DNA of 64,000 nt from JAIQFL01 sp035295745 (GTDB lineage Bacteria > Acidobacteriota > Terriglobia > Bryobacterales > Bryobacteraceae), in contig DATGIL010000038.1 of assembly GCA_035295745.1 (NCBI GenBank), positions 1 to 64,000 on the forward strand, written 5' to 3'. Positions 1 through 7,580 of this stretch are shown here, piece by piece. Position numbers and translations under genes: made by a program. Positions within the stretch are counted from its first letter, which is position 1. Every line of letters starts with the position of its first letter. The notes under the pieces are model-generated. The model saw only the letters and a program-made list of their open reading frames with translations, was not told where the DNA came from and did not search any database.

Positions 1-88
1 GACGGAGTGGTTATCCGGATCACTGATGGTGCCGGATTTTCGGTGACCCTATTTCCCAGAGAGATATACTGGAGCTGATTCGCTCACT

Positions 89-322
89 CTTCCCGACCAC
101 AAGACCGGCGAAAATGCTGTCGTTTTATCCCGGCATCAACAGAGCCTGGGCCACAAAGCGAAAGTGGACCCAAAGGTAGCAGCGGACCAGCGTGGCCACG
201 GCATTGGAGTGGCGCTCGACGTCTACACGAAGTCCAGCATTGAAGAGCGGGCGGTCGCGGCGAACCAACTCGAAGAGGCCGTCCTGACGAAGGTCGTCCA
301 AATGCCAATGAAGTCCGCGTGA
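89..322 (+). pseudogene. Tyrosine integrase remnant (C-terminal part) of a neighbouring element
   Basis: The frame ending in TGA at 320-322 reads as the last part of a tyrosine recombinase: KVAADQRGHGIG followed by LDVYTKS, which supplies the box-II His and the Tyr nucleophile. Ahead of it lies LPDHKTGEN, resembling the catalytic Lys beta-hairpin. The roughly 60 residues that normally separate these two parts are missing, and a stop at 44-46 closes the frame upstream, so this is a decayed or internally deleted integrase. The 55 bases after its stop match the sequence after the intact integrase at 9023-10123, so it belonged to a related element. The C-terminal identity is clear; the 5' limit is a guess. 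Confidence 0.7.
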
Positions 323-326
323 TGCT

Positions 327-378
327 TAATGGAGGGCTATGGAGGGTATGTTTTTACGATGTCGCTAACTTGTTGAAA
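327..378 (+). repeat. Integrase-proximal arm sequence, left copy
   Basis: This stretch, with TAATGGAG, a second TGGAG and then TGTCGCTAA and TTGTTGAAAA, parallels 10121-10175 immediately before the intact tRNA. Both follow an integrase stop codon and precede the 46-bp tRNA-end repeat. Such repeated short motifs are where arm-type integrase sites would be expected; that role is inferred. Confidence 0.55.
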
Positions 379-424
379 ATGGAGCGGGAGACCGGATTCG
401 AACCGGCGACGTCCAGCTTGGGAA
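379..424. other. Attachment-site core, left (internal) copy
   Basis: Forty-six bases identical to 10176-10221. They comprise the 3' half of tRNA-Gly (T arm, acceptor 3' strand, CCA, and part of the anticodon arm) and stop being identical at 425. A tyrosine integrase that uses a tRNA 3' end leaves exactly this kind of direct repeat. Because an integrase remnant lies directly to the left, this copy is probably the junction between two tandem elements. Confidence 0.85.
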
Positions 425-533
425 TGTGGGCGTTGATTGAAAATAAAGAACATAGCGTCTATGGCGACTATCCACACCTCATGAAACCACAGGAAAAACG
501 CTACTCCCTACTTTTTGTCGCTTAACGGAGTAT

Positions 534-546
534 TAATGGAGTATTG
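534..546. repeat. 13-bp direct repeat inside the left end of the element
   Basis: TAATGGAGTATTG here recurs at 10121-10133 beside the right attachment core. A further GGAGTATT lies at 527-534. Paired copies near both ends of an integrating element are candidate integrase arm or excisionase sites; the role is inferred. Confidence 0.5.
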
Positions 547-554
547 CCGGATGC

Positions 555-1337
555 CTAAACTCGCCTGAAGTTTCGCACGGATCGCGACGTGATGAACAGA
601 TTGATAGCTAATCCCTCAGAGACCACCGCGGTTTGAAGAATAGTGTTCCCGTCCGAGGTGTCCCACGCGAATAGCCCCGTTTTTTGAGAAGCCGGCTTGC
701 CAAGTATTTCAGAGCAATACCGAAGCGTTGCCATCGCAATCGGAGTGGCGTCTTCCTTGCGCTGTGCCTCTAGGAACGGTGCAATCTTGTAGATCCTGCC
801 GTTGACGGTCCCAAGCATCAGATTCCACTTTCGTCCGAGGAACTCGACTGGCCGAGCGTTGTAATTTCTTTCGCCTTCGAATTGCCGCCCCATTACCGCA
901 TACTCATCTAAGGAGAATTCCCGCAAGCCGACAATCCCGTCAATCGGCGCGTCCAGACAGTAAGGACCAATCGGAAAGCTCGCATGGAGCGGCCCTTTCT
1001 GTTTGGCGGACTTTTGCTGGCCAGCCTTCCAAACCACTGAAGCGTGAACAAACAGTAAGCCCGCAACGCCAAAACTGTAGAAATGCGTGCCGACCAGAGC
1101 GCCGAGAGTCGCCAGAATTCCAAACAAAACGTAAGGGATCGCTAGCCACCGTAGCCTATCCGCAACAATGGCGCGAGCGGCAAGTAAAAGCAATCCCGAG
1201 ATCACGGACCACGTAACGACCGGGAGAAAGGCCGTGCTCGGATAGACTCCAATCAGACCACCAATCAACAGGTCAATGGCGAAGCTGAAGGCGTAGGCGG
1301 CACCCGCCGCTAGCGCCAATGAGACCGAAAGCCGCAT
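555..1337 (-). CDS. Hypothetical membrane protein, last gene of the element's reverse-strand operon
   Basis: About 260 residues when started at the ATG whose protein begins MRLSVSLALA (1335-1337); an in-frame start 16 codons upstream would run into the preceding gene. The first ~110 residues hold three to four hydrophobic segments, and the rest is a soluble domain without a motif I recognise. It is the third gene of a leftward operon after the genes ending at 1351 and 1791, and is oriented opposite to the rest of the element. That position next to the attachment site is where satellites and prophages often keep accessory or defence genes, but no function can be read from the sequence. Confidence 0.6.
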   Translation of the reverse strand: MRLSVSLALAAGAAYAFSFAIDLLIGGLIGVYPSTAFLPVVTWSVISGLLLLAARAIVADRLRWLAIPYVLFGILATLGALVGTHFYSFGVAGLLFVHASVVWKAGQQKSAKQKGPLHASFPIGPYCLDAPIDGIVGLREFSLDEYAVMGRQFEGERNYNARPVEFLGRKWNLMLGTVNGRIYKIAPFLEAQRKEDATPIAMATLRYCSEILGKPASQKTGLFAWDTSDGNTILQTAVVSEGLAINLFITSRSVRNFRRV

Positions 1338-1350
1338 AGGGACCCTCTGG

Positions 1351-1785
1351 TTATTTGCCGCCCTCGGCGGGCAGCACAAATCCAATCTTCGACCCGACTC
1401 GCGGGGACTTGACGATCTTGCACGTGAGTTTTACGTCTTGTACGTTTTCGATGCGGTACGCGCGATTGCCCTGCTCATCAAGGCCGGCCACTACCGCCAA
1501 GTGCCAGTTTGGGAACTCGAAGCTTTCTACTCGAATCTGGTCTTTGCCAGCATCGCAGTAGACGGAGAGGCTTTCGTCTGTCTGCAATTTCGCTTCAAGG
1601 TCCGTGACGCGGGCCTTGATAACCTCTACGAGGTTTTGGCCTTGTTGGGCGACCATGTTCCGCATGGCGATAGCGTTCCATTTCGCCTGCATTTCTTCGG
1701 GACTGCGCCGAACTGCCTCGTAGAATCGCTCATCACTTCGCGGACTCACCGAAGCTAAGACCTGCTTCATTAACTCATTGTCCAT
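1351..1785 (-). CDS. Hypothetical soluble protein of the cargo operon
   Basis: A 144-residue protein if started at the ATG encoding MDNELMKQ. An ATG nine codons upstream (1812) would overlap the preceding gene's end at 1791 and is the alternative. The N-terminal half is charged and helical, with a likely coiled coil (VIKARVTDLEAKL); the C-terminal half looks like a beta-rich domain ending in a K-rich tail. No family recognised. The gene sits between a zinc-ribbon membrane protein and another membrane protein on the same strand with almost no spacing, so the three are probably co-transcribed. Confidence 0.6.
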   Translation of the reverse strand: MDNELMKQVLASVSPRSDERFYEAVRRSPEEMQAKWNAIAMRNMVAQQGQNLVEVIKARVTDLEAKLQTDESLSVYCDAGKDQIRVESFEFPNWHLAVVAGLDEQGNRAYRIENVQDVKLTCKIVKSPRVGSKIGFVLPAEGGK

Positions 1786-1790
1786 GGGTG

Positions 1791-2171
1791 TCACCGTCCC
1801 TTCTTCTGCCATTCTTTGAAGCGTTTATCGAGTTCCTCTTCGTCAATGATCTTCTCTGGCGGCTTGGCCACATTCGGAGTCTCTTGCGGAGTCTGGACTG
1901 GTAGGTCTCTTCCACAGAAGCGGCACACGATTGCTTCAGCCTTAATAATCTCCGCACAGAATGGGCATTTGCGAGAAGATCCCGATTGTAGCTGCTCACG
2001 TTCGATTTGCTGCGTGTCTGCCTTGAGCATTAGAGCATGAGGGAGGGCGACAATGAACAATGCCGCACCGTAGAGCCACCACGCCATGAAACTCTTGCCC
2101 TTGGATTGAGCAATCGCGGCCGGGATTAGGCCGAGGAGAACTGCTGCAATTAGCCAAAGCTCCATTCCCAA
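1791..2171 (-). CDS. Small membrane protein with a cytoplasmic zinc ribbon
   Basis: 126 residues. Two hydrophobic segments fill about residues 4-24 and 28-48, followed by a classical double CxxC zinc ribbon (CPFCAEIIKAEA, then CRFCGRDL) and a charged, proline-rich tail. Membrane-anchored zinc-ribbon proteins of this layout are common in bacteria and are thought to mediate protein contacts; no enzymatic motif is present. It is the first gene of the leftward three-gene cargo operon, and its stop overlaps the start region of the next gene. Confidence 0.65.
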   Translation of the reverse strand: MGMELWLIAAVLLGLIPAAIAQSKGKSFMAWWLYGAALFIVALPHALMLKADTQQIEREQLQSGSSRKCPFCAEIIKAEAIVCRFCGRDLPVQTPQETPNVAKPPEKIIDEEELDKRFKEWQKKGR

Positions 2172-2346
2172 AATGTATCATGCGGCAAGGCCAAGAACCG
2201 GCTGCACTGAGCAACGCACCGGGGATGTCCCACGCCGACCTGTTTTCTTGGGTGGCGGCGTGGGCATCGAGTGGGACCGTACCGAAACTCTCAAGAAAAG
2301 TTGAGACACATCGGCGTCGTTTCCAACTATCGCTTACGGGAAGCAC

Positions 2347-2508
2347 ATGAGCACAGAAAAGAACCCTGCGGCGGTTGCGTTGGGGCGGCTCGGTGGAAAG
2401 GCGCGGGTTCCGAAGGGATTCGCCAAATTCACCGTAGAACGTCGGGCGGAAATCAGCCGAAAAGGTAACGAAGCAAAACGGGCGAAACGCGAAAAGGAGA
2501 GCGCATGA
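2347..2508 (+). CDS. Small basic protein of mobile elements
   Basis: 53 residues, starting STEKNPAAVALGRLGGKAR and ending in a Lys/Arg-rich helix. The 'A-LGRLGG-KAR ... ERR-EI-RK' pattern recurs in many short uncharacterised bacterial and phage proteins, which suggests a nucleic-acid-binding role, but that is inference. Its TGA overlaps the ATG of the next gene (ATGA at 2505-2508), so the two are translationally coupled, which strongly supports this short frame being real. Confidence 0.6.
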   Translation: MSTEKNPAAVALGRLGGKARVPKGFAKFTVERRAEISRKGNEAKRAKREKESA

Positions 2509-2792
2509 AAATTACTCCAAACCGGCCGACAGGCGGCGTGAACCTCACTATGGACGCGGAGGCGTGGCGTGGAGGATTTACGGCCGGCGACACCGGACGA
2601 CTGATGCACAAGTGTCCGTACCGCGCCGGAACCACTGAGGCGTGGTCATGGTGTAGCGGGTGGATCGAAGGCGATGCGAAACGGCAGGGCTTTAGCTATA
2701 GCCGGGGGACATTGCCGGCCGCCGCGGGGGATTACCGCGCGTCCGATTGGAGGGATTCCGAAATTCCATGTTACGCGCAGAGTGCGGACTGA
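2505..2792 (+). CDS. RMF-like (ribosome modulation factor) protein
   Basis: 95 residues. Residues 19-57 match the ribosome modulation factor pattern: G-(F/Y)-x-A-G, then G-R, then CPY, then an aromatic residue and GW about a dozen residues later (here GGFTAGDTGR, CPYR, WSWCSGW). Known RMF is about 55 residues and drives 100S ribosome dimer formation in stationary phase; phage-borne relatives exist but their role is unclear. This copy has extra N- and C-terminal tails. It is coupled by ATGA overlap to the upstream small basic protein, and the sigma-like gene starts 5 bases after its stop. It could bind host ribosomes or only share the fold. Confidence 0.6.
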   Translation: MKITPNRPTGGVNLTMDAEAWRGGFTAGDTGRLMHKCPYRAGTTEAWSWCSGWIEGDAKRQGFSYSRGTLPAAAGDYRASDWRDSEIPCYAQSAD

Positions 2793-2797
2793 GCGAA

Positions 2798-4039
2798 ATG
2801 ACAGCGAATCCGGTTTCAGCGTTTATACCCGCGTTCGAGGCGATCCGTGGAAGACTTTGCACCGAGCGCGAGGCTTCATGGTTAAAGCGTACTCAGTGGC
2901 GCGATACTTCGGAGCGCGAATCAGGAACAGCCTCGCTCAGCGACCCGGCTAGTAATGCCGACCGCATCAGGCGCGAGAGCACGGTGTATCTGCCGTATTA
3001 TGACAATGAGAAGCGCGGTCCCGTTTCAGTTGAGCCGTTTGCCGGCCGTTCGGATGAGAAACAACAGGACATCGAACGCCATTTTCGTACGCACTTGCCG
3101 CACCGGGTTGCTTCGAGAGCTAAGATTCCGACACTCCGCTTTCTATACGAAGGAGGCGAACCCGCCCCGAGGGTCGTACAACTGGCAAGACAGTCACCGG
3201 ACTTGCTCAGCGAAGCCTGTTACGAGCTAATTAAACTCATCGATGCGTGGGTAGACATTGAGGATAGCGCATTCGATAAAGCAGCATATTTCCGTAGGCA
3301 ACTACCTCGACGGCTTAGCGATAGGCTGATTGACCACTTCCGCGGAACAGCAAAACACGAGTACGGCAGAATCAAATGCGCCAACTGCGGAGGCACCGGC
3401 TCAATTGACAGTGGCCAGAAATGTACGGAATGCCGGCGAGGGTTCATCTACGTAGTGAGGATAGATCCGATTGGGAACTATGTGCCCGATGGCGCGGGGG
3501 ATGAAGACCACTCGCACATCCGCGAGGAAATCGACCGTCGAGAGAACCCGGAAGAGCGGTCATTATCGAGCGAAGCACTGGCAACGGTGTGGGCAGAAGT
3601 GGACCGATTGCCTGAGTTCCAGAGAAGACTTGTGTATGCGATATTCTGGAACGGCGCTACGCAAACGGAAGCCGCCCAACAGCTATCGACCAATCAGCCG
3701 AAGATTAACCGCGAGAAAGAGAAGGCCCTCGATTCTCTCCCGAGGAGCAAGTTCGACGCAGTTGCCGAGCCAGCCGAACCATCGCGTTGCACCCATCGAC
3801 GAAGTACCCTCCGCGACTGGTGGGGCGAGATGCGCGCTCGACACACGCCCTATGCGTGGAACGGATTCAGCGGAGGGGCCAACCTGGCTTATGTTCGCCC
3901 CGGAGGTCTGGAGACCATAGAGGAGCGGACTCGGAAATGCCGCAAACAGTTAGCTGACACACCCGTCGGGCAGGGATACACGGTGGTGGCGTCGTATGCC
4001 AATACCCATACTGCGCCCTCTTCAGCCACACACGTCTAA
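2798..4039 (+). CDS. Sigma-70-like regulator with an internal zinc ribbon
   Basis: 413 residues from the ATG 5 bases after the RMF-like gene; an in-frame start 17 codons upstream would overlap that gene. Residues ~140-187 (LIKLIDAWVDIED ... RLIDHFRGTA) resemble sigma-70 region 2. Residues 194-212 form a DnaJ-type double CxxC ribbon (CANCGGTGSID, CTEC). Residues ~262-315 (LPEFQRRLVYAIFWNG, TQTEAAQQL) fit a region 4 helix-turn-helix. The C-terminal ~95 residues are unassigned. A zinc ribbon between the two sigma modules is unusual. It may direct host RNA polymerase to element promoters; the repeat pair just downstream is a possible target. The sigma assignment rests on pattern recognition only. 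Confidence 0.55.
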   Translation: MTANPVSAFIPAFEAIRGRLCTEREASWLKRTQWRDTSERESGTASLSDPASNADRIRRESTVYLPYYDNEKRGPVSVEPFAGRSDEKQQDIERHFRTHLPHRVASRAKIPTLRFLYEGGEPAPRVVQLARQSPDLLSEACYELIKLIDAWVDIEDSAFDKAAYFRRQLPRRLSDRLIDHFRGTAKHEYGRIKCANCGGTGSIDSGQKCTECRRGFIYVVRIDPIGNYVPDGAGDEDHSHIREEIDRRENPEERSLSSEALATVWAEVDRLPEFQRRLVYAIFWNGATQTEAAQQLSTNQPKINREKEKALDSLPRSKFDAVAEPAEPSRCTHRRSTLRDWWGEMRARHTPYAWNGFSGGANLAYVRPGGLETIEERTRKCRKQLADTPVGQGYTVVASYANTHTAPSSATHV

Positions 4040-4101
4040 AGCCTCTCGAAACCTCTTTATTTTGAGCGCTCGGACCCGAGTGAATAAATCACAGCGCGAC
4101 T

Positions 4102-4199
4102 TCCGTTTCTTATAGTAGGGGGCAGCGCGCAAAAGCGCCCCGACCCTGTTTAGCGGGGCGTGAATAAACGGAACCCTCGAATCCGTTTCTTATAGTAGG
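4102..4199. promoter_or_regulatory. Duplicated 18-bp element around a GC-rich hairpin
   Basis: TCCGTTTCTTATAGTAGG occurs at 4102-4119 and again at 4182-4199, exactly 80 bases apart, each preceded by GTGAATAAA about 20 bases upstream. Between them a hairpin has stem CGCCCC (4136-4141) paired with GGGGCG (4155-4160). The block follows the sigma-like gene; the second copy runs into the ribosome-binding site (AGGAGAG) of the gene at 4208. TATAGT resembles a -10 box, so a duplicated promoter or operator plus attenuator hairpin is plausible. Confidence 0.45.
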
Positions 4200-4207
4200 A
4201 GAGAAGA

Positions 4208-4606
4208 ATGAACCTTCAAGAAATCGCCCGACTTGCTGCTGTCCGCGGTCTGATGGCGCACGGGCTTACCGAAAACATGGCCGAACGGGTAACGCACCGT
4301 ATGGTGACGTTTCAGGCCGACGAATGGGCGCGCATCCTTGAGCGCGTGAACCGCGGAGAGGTTAGAAACCTGTACGTGCTTGTGACGCACTACGACAGCA
4401 GCAATTTCGGGACGTTCCTTTACGCCCCGGCTGAAGTCAATAACATTGCCACTCTCACTGCTTGGCTTGGCTCGCAGATGGGCGCGGGATGCTTGGCCGA
4501 CAATCCGGTTGACGAAGATGAGCCGGACTTGGAGCCGGACGCATACAGCGTGTCGGTATTCGACATTGCTAATGAAGTCAAACGGGGCTTACGTGGCGGG
4601 CGATGA
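4208..4606 (+). CDS. Hypothetical protein
   Basis: 132 residues, with a good ribosome-binding site (AGGAGAG, 5 bases before ATG). The first ~60 residues look alpha-helical and charged; residues ~100-115 are very acidic (PVDEDEPDLEPD). No family recognised. The 3' end overlaps the probable start of the DUF1376-type gene, so it belongs to the same forward transcription unit. An early-expressed regulatory or replication accessory role is guessed from position only. Confidence 0.6.
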   Translation: MNLQEIARLAAVRGLMAHGLTENMAERVTHRMVTFQADEWARILERVNRGEVRNLYVLVTHYDSSNFGTFLYAPAEVNNIATLTAWLGSQMGAGCLADNPVDEDEPDLEPDAYSVSVFDIANEVKRGLRGGR

Positions 4607-5183
4607 ACGATACGCGGCGTTCCTGTTCTACGTTGAGGACTGGCTTTCATCCACGGCGATAGACTTGATGACGGCCGCGGAGGAACGTGGATACCTCCGG
4701 CTTCTCTTGCACGCATGGAAGAATCCCGATTGCGGACTTCCCAATGATGATCGCGTTTTGGCTCATCTGTCGAAACTGGAACGCGCTTGGCAGACCGGAA
4801 GCGGTGCTGTCATTCGCGCAGAGTTTTTCGAGAAGGACGGCCGGCTCTTCAACGCGAGGCTAGTGAAGGAGCGCGAGAACCAGAAGGCTGTTAGGCAAGC
4901 GCGATCAGGAGCCGGGAAAGCCGGAGCGGAATCACGGTGGCATGGCAAACGCATGGCACTGCCAATGGCAACCGTATCGCAAACAGCATGGCAAAACGAT
5001 GCAAGCTCAAGCTCAATCTCAAGCACAAACACAAATACTAAGAGTGATGTTGAGTTTGAGGCTGAGAAGAACCGGCTGATTGACGCTTACATAGATGACA
5101 CGCTTACCGATGAGGCATGGAAGCGGCTGTGCGAACTCTGCGACGACGATGAGATTGCCGACAGGCTCCAGGGTTATCGGTGA
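4572..5183 (+). CDS. DUF1376-family replication-associated protein
   Basis: 203 residues if started at the ATG at 4572 (overlapping the previous gene); a GTG at 4593 is a plausible alternative. Residues ~14-75 (AAFLFYVEDWL, TAAEERGYLRLLLHAW, GLPNDDRVLAHLSKL) match the DUF1376 winged-helix-like domain found in phage and prophage replication modules, often beside replicative helicase loaders. The middle is low complexity (Ser/Thr/Asn run) and the C-terminus acidic. No helicase or primase gene follows, so replication would lean on host or helper functions. It couples to the next gene by a GTGA overlap. Confidence 0.65.
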   Translation: MKSNGAYVAGDERYAAFLFYVEDWLSSTAIDLMTAAEERGYLRLLLHAWKNPDCGLPNDDRVLAHLSKLERAWQTGSGAVIRAEFFEKDGRLFNARLVKERENQKAVRQARSGAGKAGAESRWHGKRMALPMATVSQTAWQNDASSSSISSTNTNTKSDVEFEAEKNRLIDAYIDDTLTDEAWKRLCELCDDDEIADRLQGYR

Positions 5184-5443
5184 GACCCTTACGGAATGCA
5201 TTTCAGATTGAAGCAACGCTCCTGGAATCTGGCGGGAGTGAACTCTCGGATCGTTTCCTTGCCGAGTACCTCGATGTCAGCTACAAGTCGGTAGCCAAGG
5301 CGCGGAGACACTTTGAGTCATGCGGAGCCATCTCGGTTGCCACCCTGCGGGCGTGTGCCGATGGCGCAATACGGAACATCGAACGCATCGGTCCAAAACG
5401 AACGGCAAAGCGAGTAGCGAGTTCCGGCCCCCCGCAGTCTTAG
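5180..5443 (+). CDS. Putative helix-turn-helix protein
   Basis: 87 residues, starting at a GTG that overlaps the previous stop (GTGA at 5180-5183). Residues ~20-52 (ELSDRFLAEYLDVSYKSVAKARRHFESCGAI, written here as two helices) fit a helix-turn-helix with the second helix ending before a conserved-looking C-G-A-I. The C-terminal third is basic (Lys/Arg-rich). Position directly behind the DUF1376 gene suggests a partner in replication or its regulation. No closer family assignment is possible from sequence alone. Confidence 0.5.
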   Translation: MRPLRNAFQIEATLLESGGSELSDRFLAEYLDVSYKSVAKARRHFESCGAISVATLRACADGAIRNIERIGPKRTAKRVASSGPPQS

Positions 5444-5693
5444 CGGTTAAAAGCAATCCCCCTGGATAAGGTAGGGGGGAGTCAAAATCTTCAGCGATGC
5501 CTCCCGTTGACCACCATTGTCATCACGCGCGAGGCATTCCCACGTTTTGAAATGGTCGCCATGTTTTTGTCACTCGCGTAACGTGTATAACTCAACACCA
5601 CGAATTCCGGTAGCCACTGAGTCTTAGTGGATATCTTCGGCAAACCTGCGAAACCTGGAAAAACGTGGAAACACCACTGAAATTAGAGGGTTT
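5444..5693. other. Non-coding gap before the capsid block
   Basis: No convincing gene. The frame of the upstream gene stays open for 46 codons past its TAG, but nothing recognisable is encoded. The gap separates the replication block from the capsid block and may hold a promoter; none is obvious. Confidence 0.4.
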
Positions 5694-5996
5694 ATGAAAG
5701 CAAACGGAGATTGTGAACTCTCGGACGTGTCGCAGTTGCTCCAAGCATGGAGGGATCGCGGCCGACTGGGAGATTTACTGATGGCGCGCACGGCTCTGGT
5801 AGATGCGTGCGAGTCCATCATGGGAAACGCTGAGGCATCCTGCGGAGCGCTGACGCTGGATGAGCGGCGGGCGTTCGATTGCCACAGTCAACAGATTCGC
5901 TCCATTAATTCGGACCTCGCGGAATACAAGCGAGAGCGGATTGCGGGCCTTGCTGCGCTCGGTATCGATGCCAGCGAGATGCGATTACCCTGCTAG
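5694..5996 (+). CDS. Free-standing protein resembling the capsid delta (scaffold) domain
   Basis: 100 residues with ribosome-binding site GAGGG just before the ATG. Residues ~30-75 share a spaced pattern with residues ~8-53 of the capsid protein encoded 220 bases downstream: an I, then AE, then LT, a charged run, FD, then I.SIN or L.GIN and L. In HK97-type phages this delta domain acts as the internal scaffold and is cut off by the prohead protease. Here it appears as an additional, separate protein, ending soon after the shared region. It could act as a stand-alone scaffold or size-determining factor; duplication followed by decay is the alternative. Confidence 0.55.
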   Translation: MKANGDCELSDVSQLLQAWRDRGRLGDLLMARTALVDACESIMGNAEASCGALTLDERRAFDCHSQQIRSINSDLAEYKRERIAGLAALGIDASEMRLPC

Positions 5997-6218
5997 GGTA
6001 GCGACGTTTAAACGGTCTCTCGCGTAACCGGCAGCGCGCCGACACGTGGAGACCGATGGACCAGAGCCAATGTCCTAAATCTTGGCTCCAGTGACGCCCC
6101 ACACAATTCCAGGCGGAATCGTTGCGGGGTTTCGTGCGCATCCTGAGCGCGCCCAGGCGGGCGAGGACAGGTTGCAAACTGCCGATACTGCGGCAACACA
6201 TTAACTGGAGATCACACA

Positions 6219-7490
6219 ATGGAACTCAAAGAACTGAGAACAAAACGAGACGGCTACGCCAACACGATGCGGAACATCATCTCCCGCGCCGAATCTGAGA
6301 AGCGGGGATTGACGGCCGAAGAACAACGGGATTTTGACGGACTCAAGGGGAAGCTTCAGGGTATTAATGAAACCTTGGACCGCGCCTCGCAGTTGGGCGA
6401 GATTCGCGCCGACATCGAGCGGCCTATCCTTAGCCCGATGGCGCAGACCGATGGTAACGGAATGATCTATACCGCGCGGAGTCTCAATCCCGCCGAGGTG
6501 CGGACCTACAAGCCAAACGAAGCGGTTGCCGAACAGCGGTACAACGGCCCCGGACTCGGCGCATATGTGCGCGGTATCGTCACGGGACGTTGGAACGGTG
6601 CCGAGGAACTGCGCGCGATGGCAGAGGGGAGCACGCCGGGTAGCTATTTGGTTCCTACGCCACTGGCGGGCTACTACATTGACCTCGTTCGCAACGCTAC
6701 CCAGGTTGTCAGGGCCGGCGCAATGACCGTGCCTTTCGATTCGGCAACGCTGAAAATCGGCAGGCAGACCGGCGATGTAACCGCGGCGTGGAAGGCAGAA
6801 AACGCCGGCATTACCTTCTCGGATGCCAATTTCGATGTGGTGACGTTCACGGCACAGATGCTCGTTGCCGGCTCCAAACTCAGCATCGAAGTGGTTGAGG
6901 ACGCTCCGAACATTGACGCCATCGTAGGCCAGAGCATCACTAAGTCTCTCGCTTTGGCGCTCGACTACGCGGCTCTATATGGCTCGGGCTCGTCGAACCA
7001 ACCGAAGGGCATTCGCAATCAGACCAATGTGATTGTGACGGACCTTGGAGCAACGGCAGGTTACACCCTTGTGGACTTCTCGAAGTTCTCGACGGGTATT
7101 TCTACCCTGATGGGCAACAACTTTAACGGGCCGTTCTCCATCCTCTATTCCGCACGTACGGCCGGAGAACTCGACAACCTTCAGGACACCTTGCATCAAC
7201 CGTTGCGCCAACCGGATCTCGTAGCCGCGGCTCGGAAGCTCATCACGAATCAGATTCCGAACAACCTCACGCACGGTAGCGCCAACACCGCATCGGAGGC
7301 GTTTATCGGGCAGTTCGACCAATGCATGATCGGCTTGAGAACCGGGATGGTTATGGAGATCTCGCGCGTAGCGGCAGATGCTACTGGCTCCGCGTTCTCC
7401 AACACGCAAGTGTGGGTCAGGGCGTACCTCCGCGCCGATGTCCAGCTTGCACACCCTCAAGCATTCAACGTTCTGTCGGGGATTCTGTAG
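6219..7490 (+). CDS. HK97-family major capsid protein
   Basis: 423 residues, usual for the family. Residues 1-60 form the charged, coiled-coil-prone delta/scaffold domain; the rest carries the HK97-fold pattern, including GSYLVPTPLAGYYIDLVRNA near the start of the mature part, then the central domain with DYAALYGSGS. Start ATG at 6219 has CTGGAG 8 bases upstream. It would assemble icosahedral shells after scaffold removal by the protease encoded next. The order capsid-then-protease reverses the usual portal-protease-capsid order, and no portal gene precedes it. The family assignment is strong. Confidence 0.9.
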   Translation: MELKELRTKRDGYANTMRNIISRAESEKRGLTAEEQRDFDGLKGKLQGINETLDRASQLGEIRADIERPILSPMAQTDGNGMIYTARSLNPAEVRTYKPNEAVAEQRYNGPGLGAYVRGIVTGRWNGAEELRAMAEGSTPGSYLVPTPLAGYYIDLVRNATQVVRAGAMTVPFDSATLKIGRQTGDVTAAWKAENAGITFSDANFDVVTFTAQMLVAGSKLSIEVVEDAPNIDAIVGQSITKSLALALDYAALYGSGSSNQPKGIRNQTNVIVTDLGATAGYTLVDFSKFSTGISTLMGNNFNGPFSILYSARTAGELDNLQDTLHQPLRQPDLVAAARKLITNQIPNNLTHGSANTASEAFIGQFDQCMIGLRTGMVMEISRVAADATGSAFSNTQVWVRAYLRADVQLAHPQAFNVLSGIL

Positions 7491-7530
7491 AGGGGTTTTG
7501 TGCGCGTTCCTTCGGGCGCGCGCAGATAGA

Positions 7531-7565
7531 GGGGCCGTGGGGTATTAACTCCACGGCTCCGCTTT
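7531..7565 (+). terminator. Intrinsic terminator-like hairpin between capsid and protease genes
   Basis: A 10-bp stem (GGGGCCGTGG at 7531-7540 with CCACGGCTCC at 7551-7560, one GU pair) with a short loop is followed by GCTTTTCG. The short T run suggests partial termination, which would make capsid transcript more abundant than protease transcript. Confidence 0.5.
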
Positions 7566-7580
7566 TCGAAAGGAATTCCT

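Noticed and set aside
84..308. 74-codon minus-strand open frame at the left edge
   Set aside because: It is the complement of the integrase remnant, whose recombinase motifs are clear.
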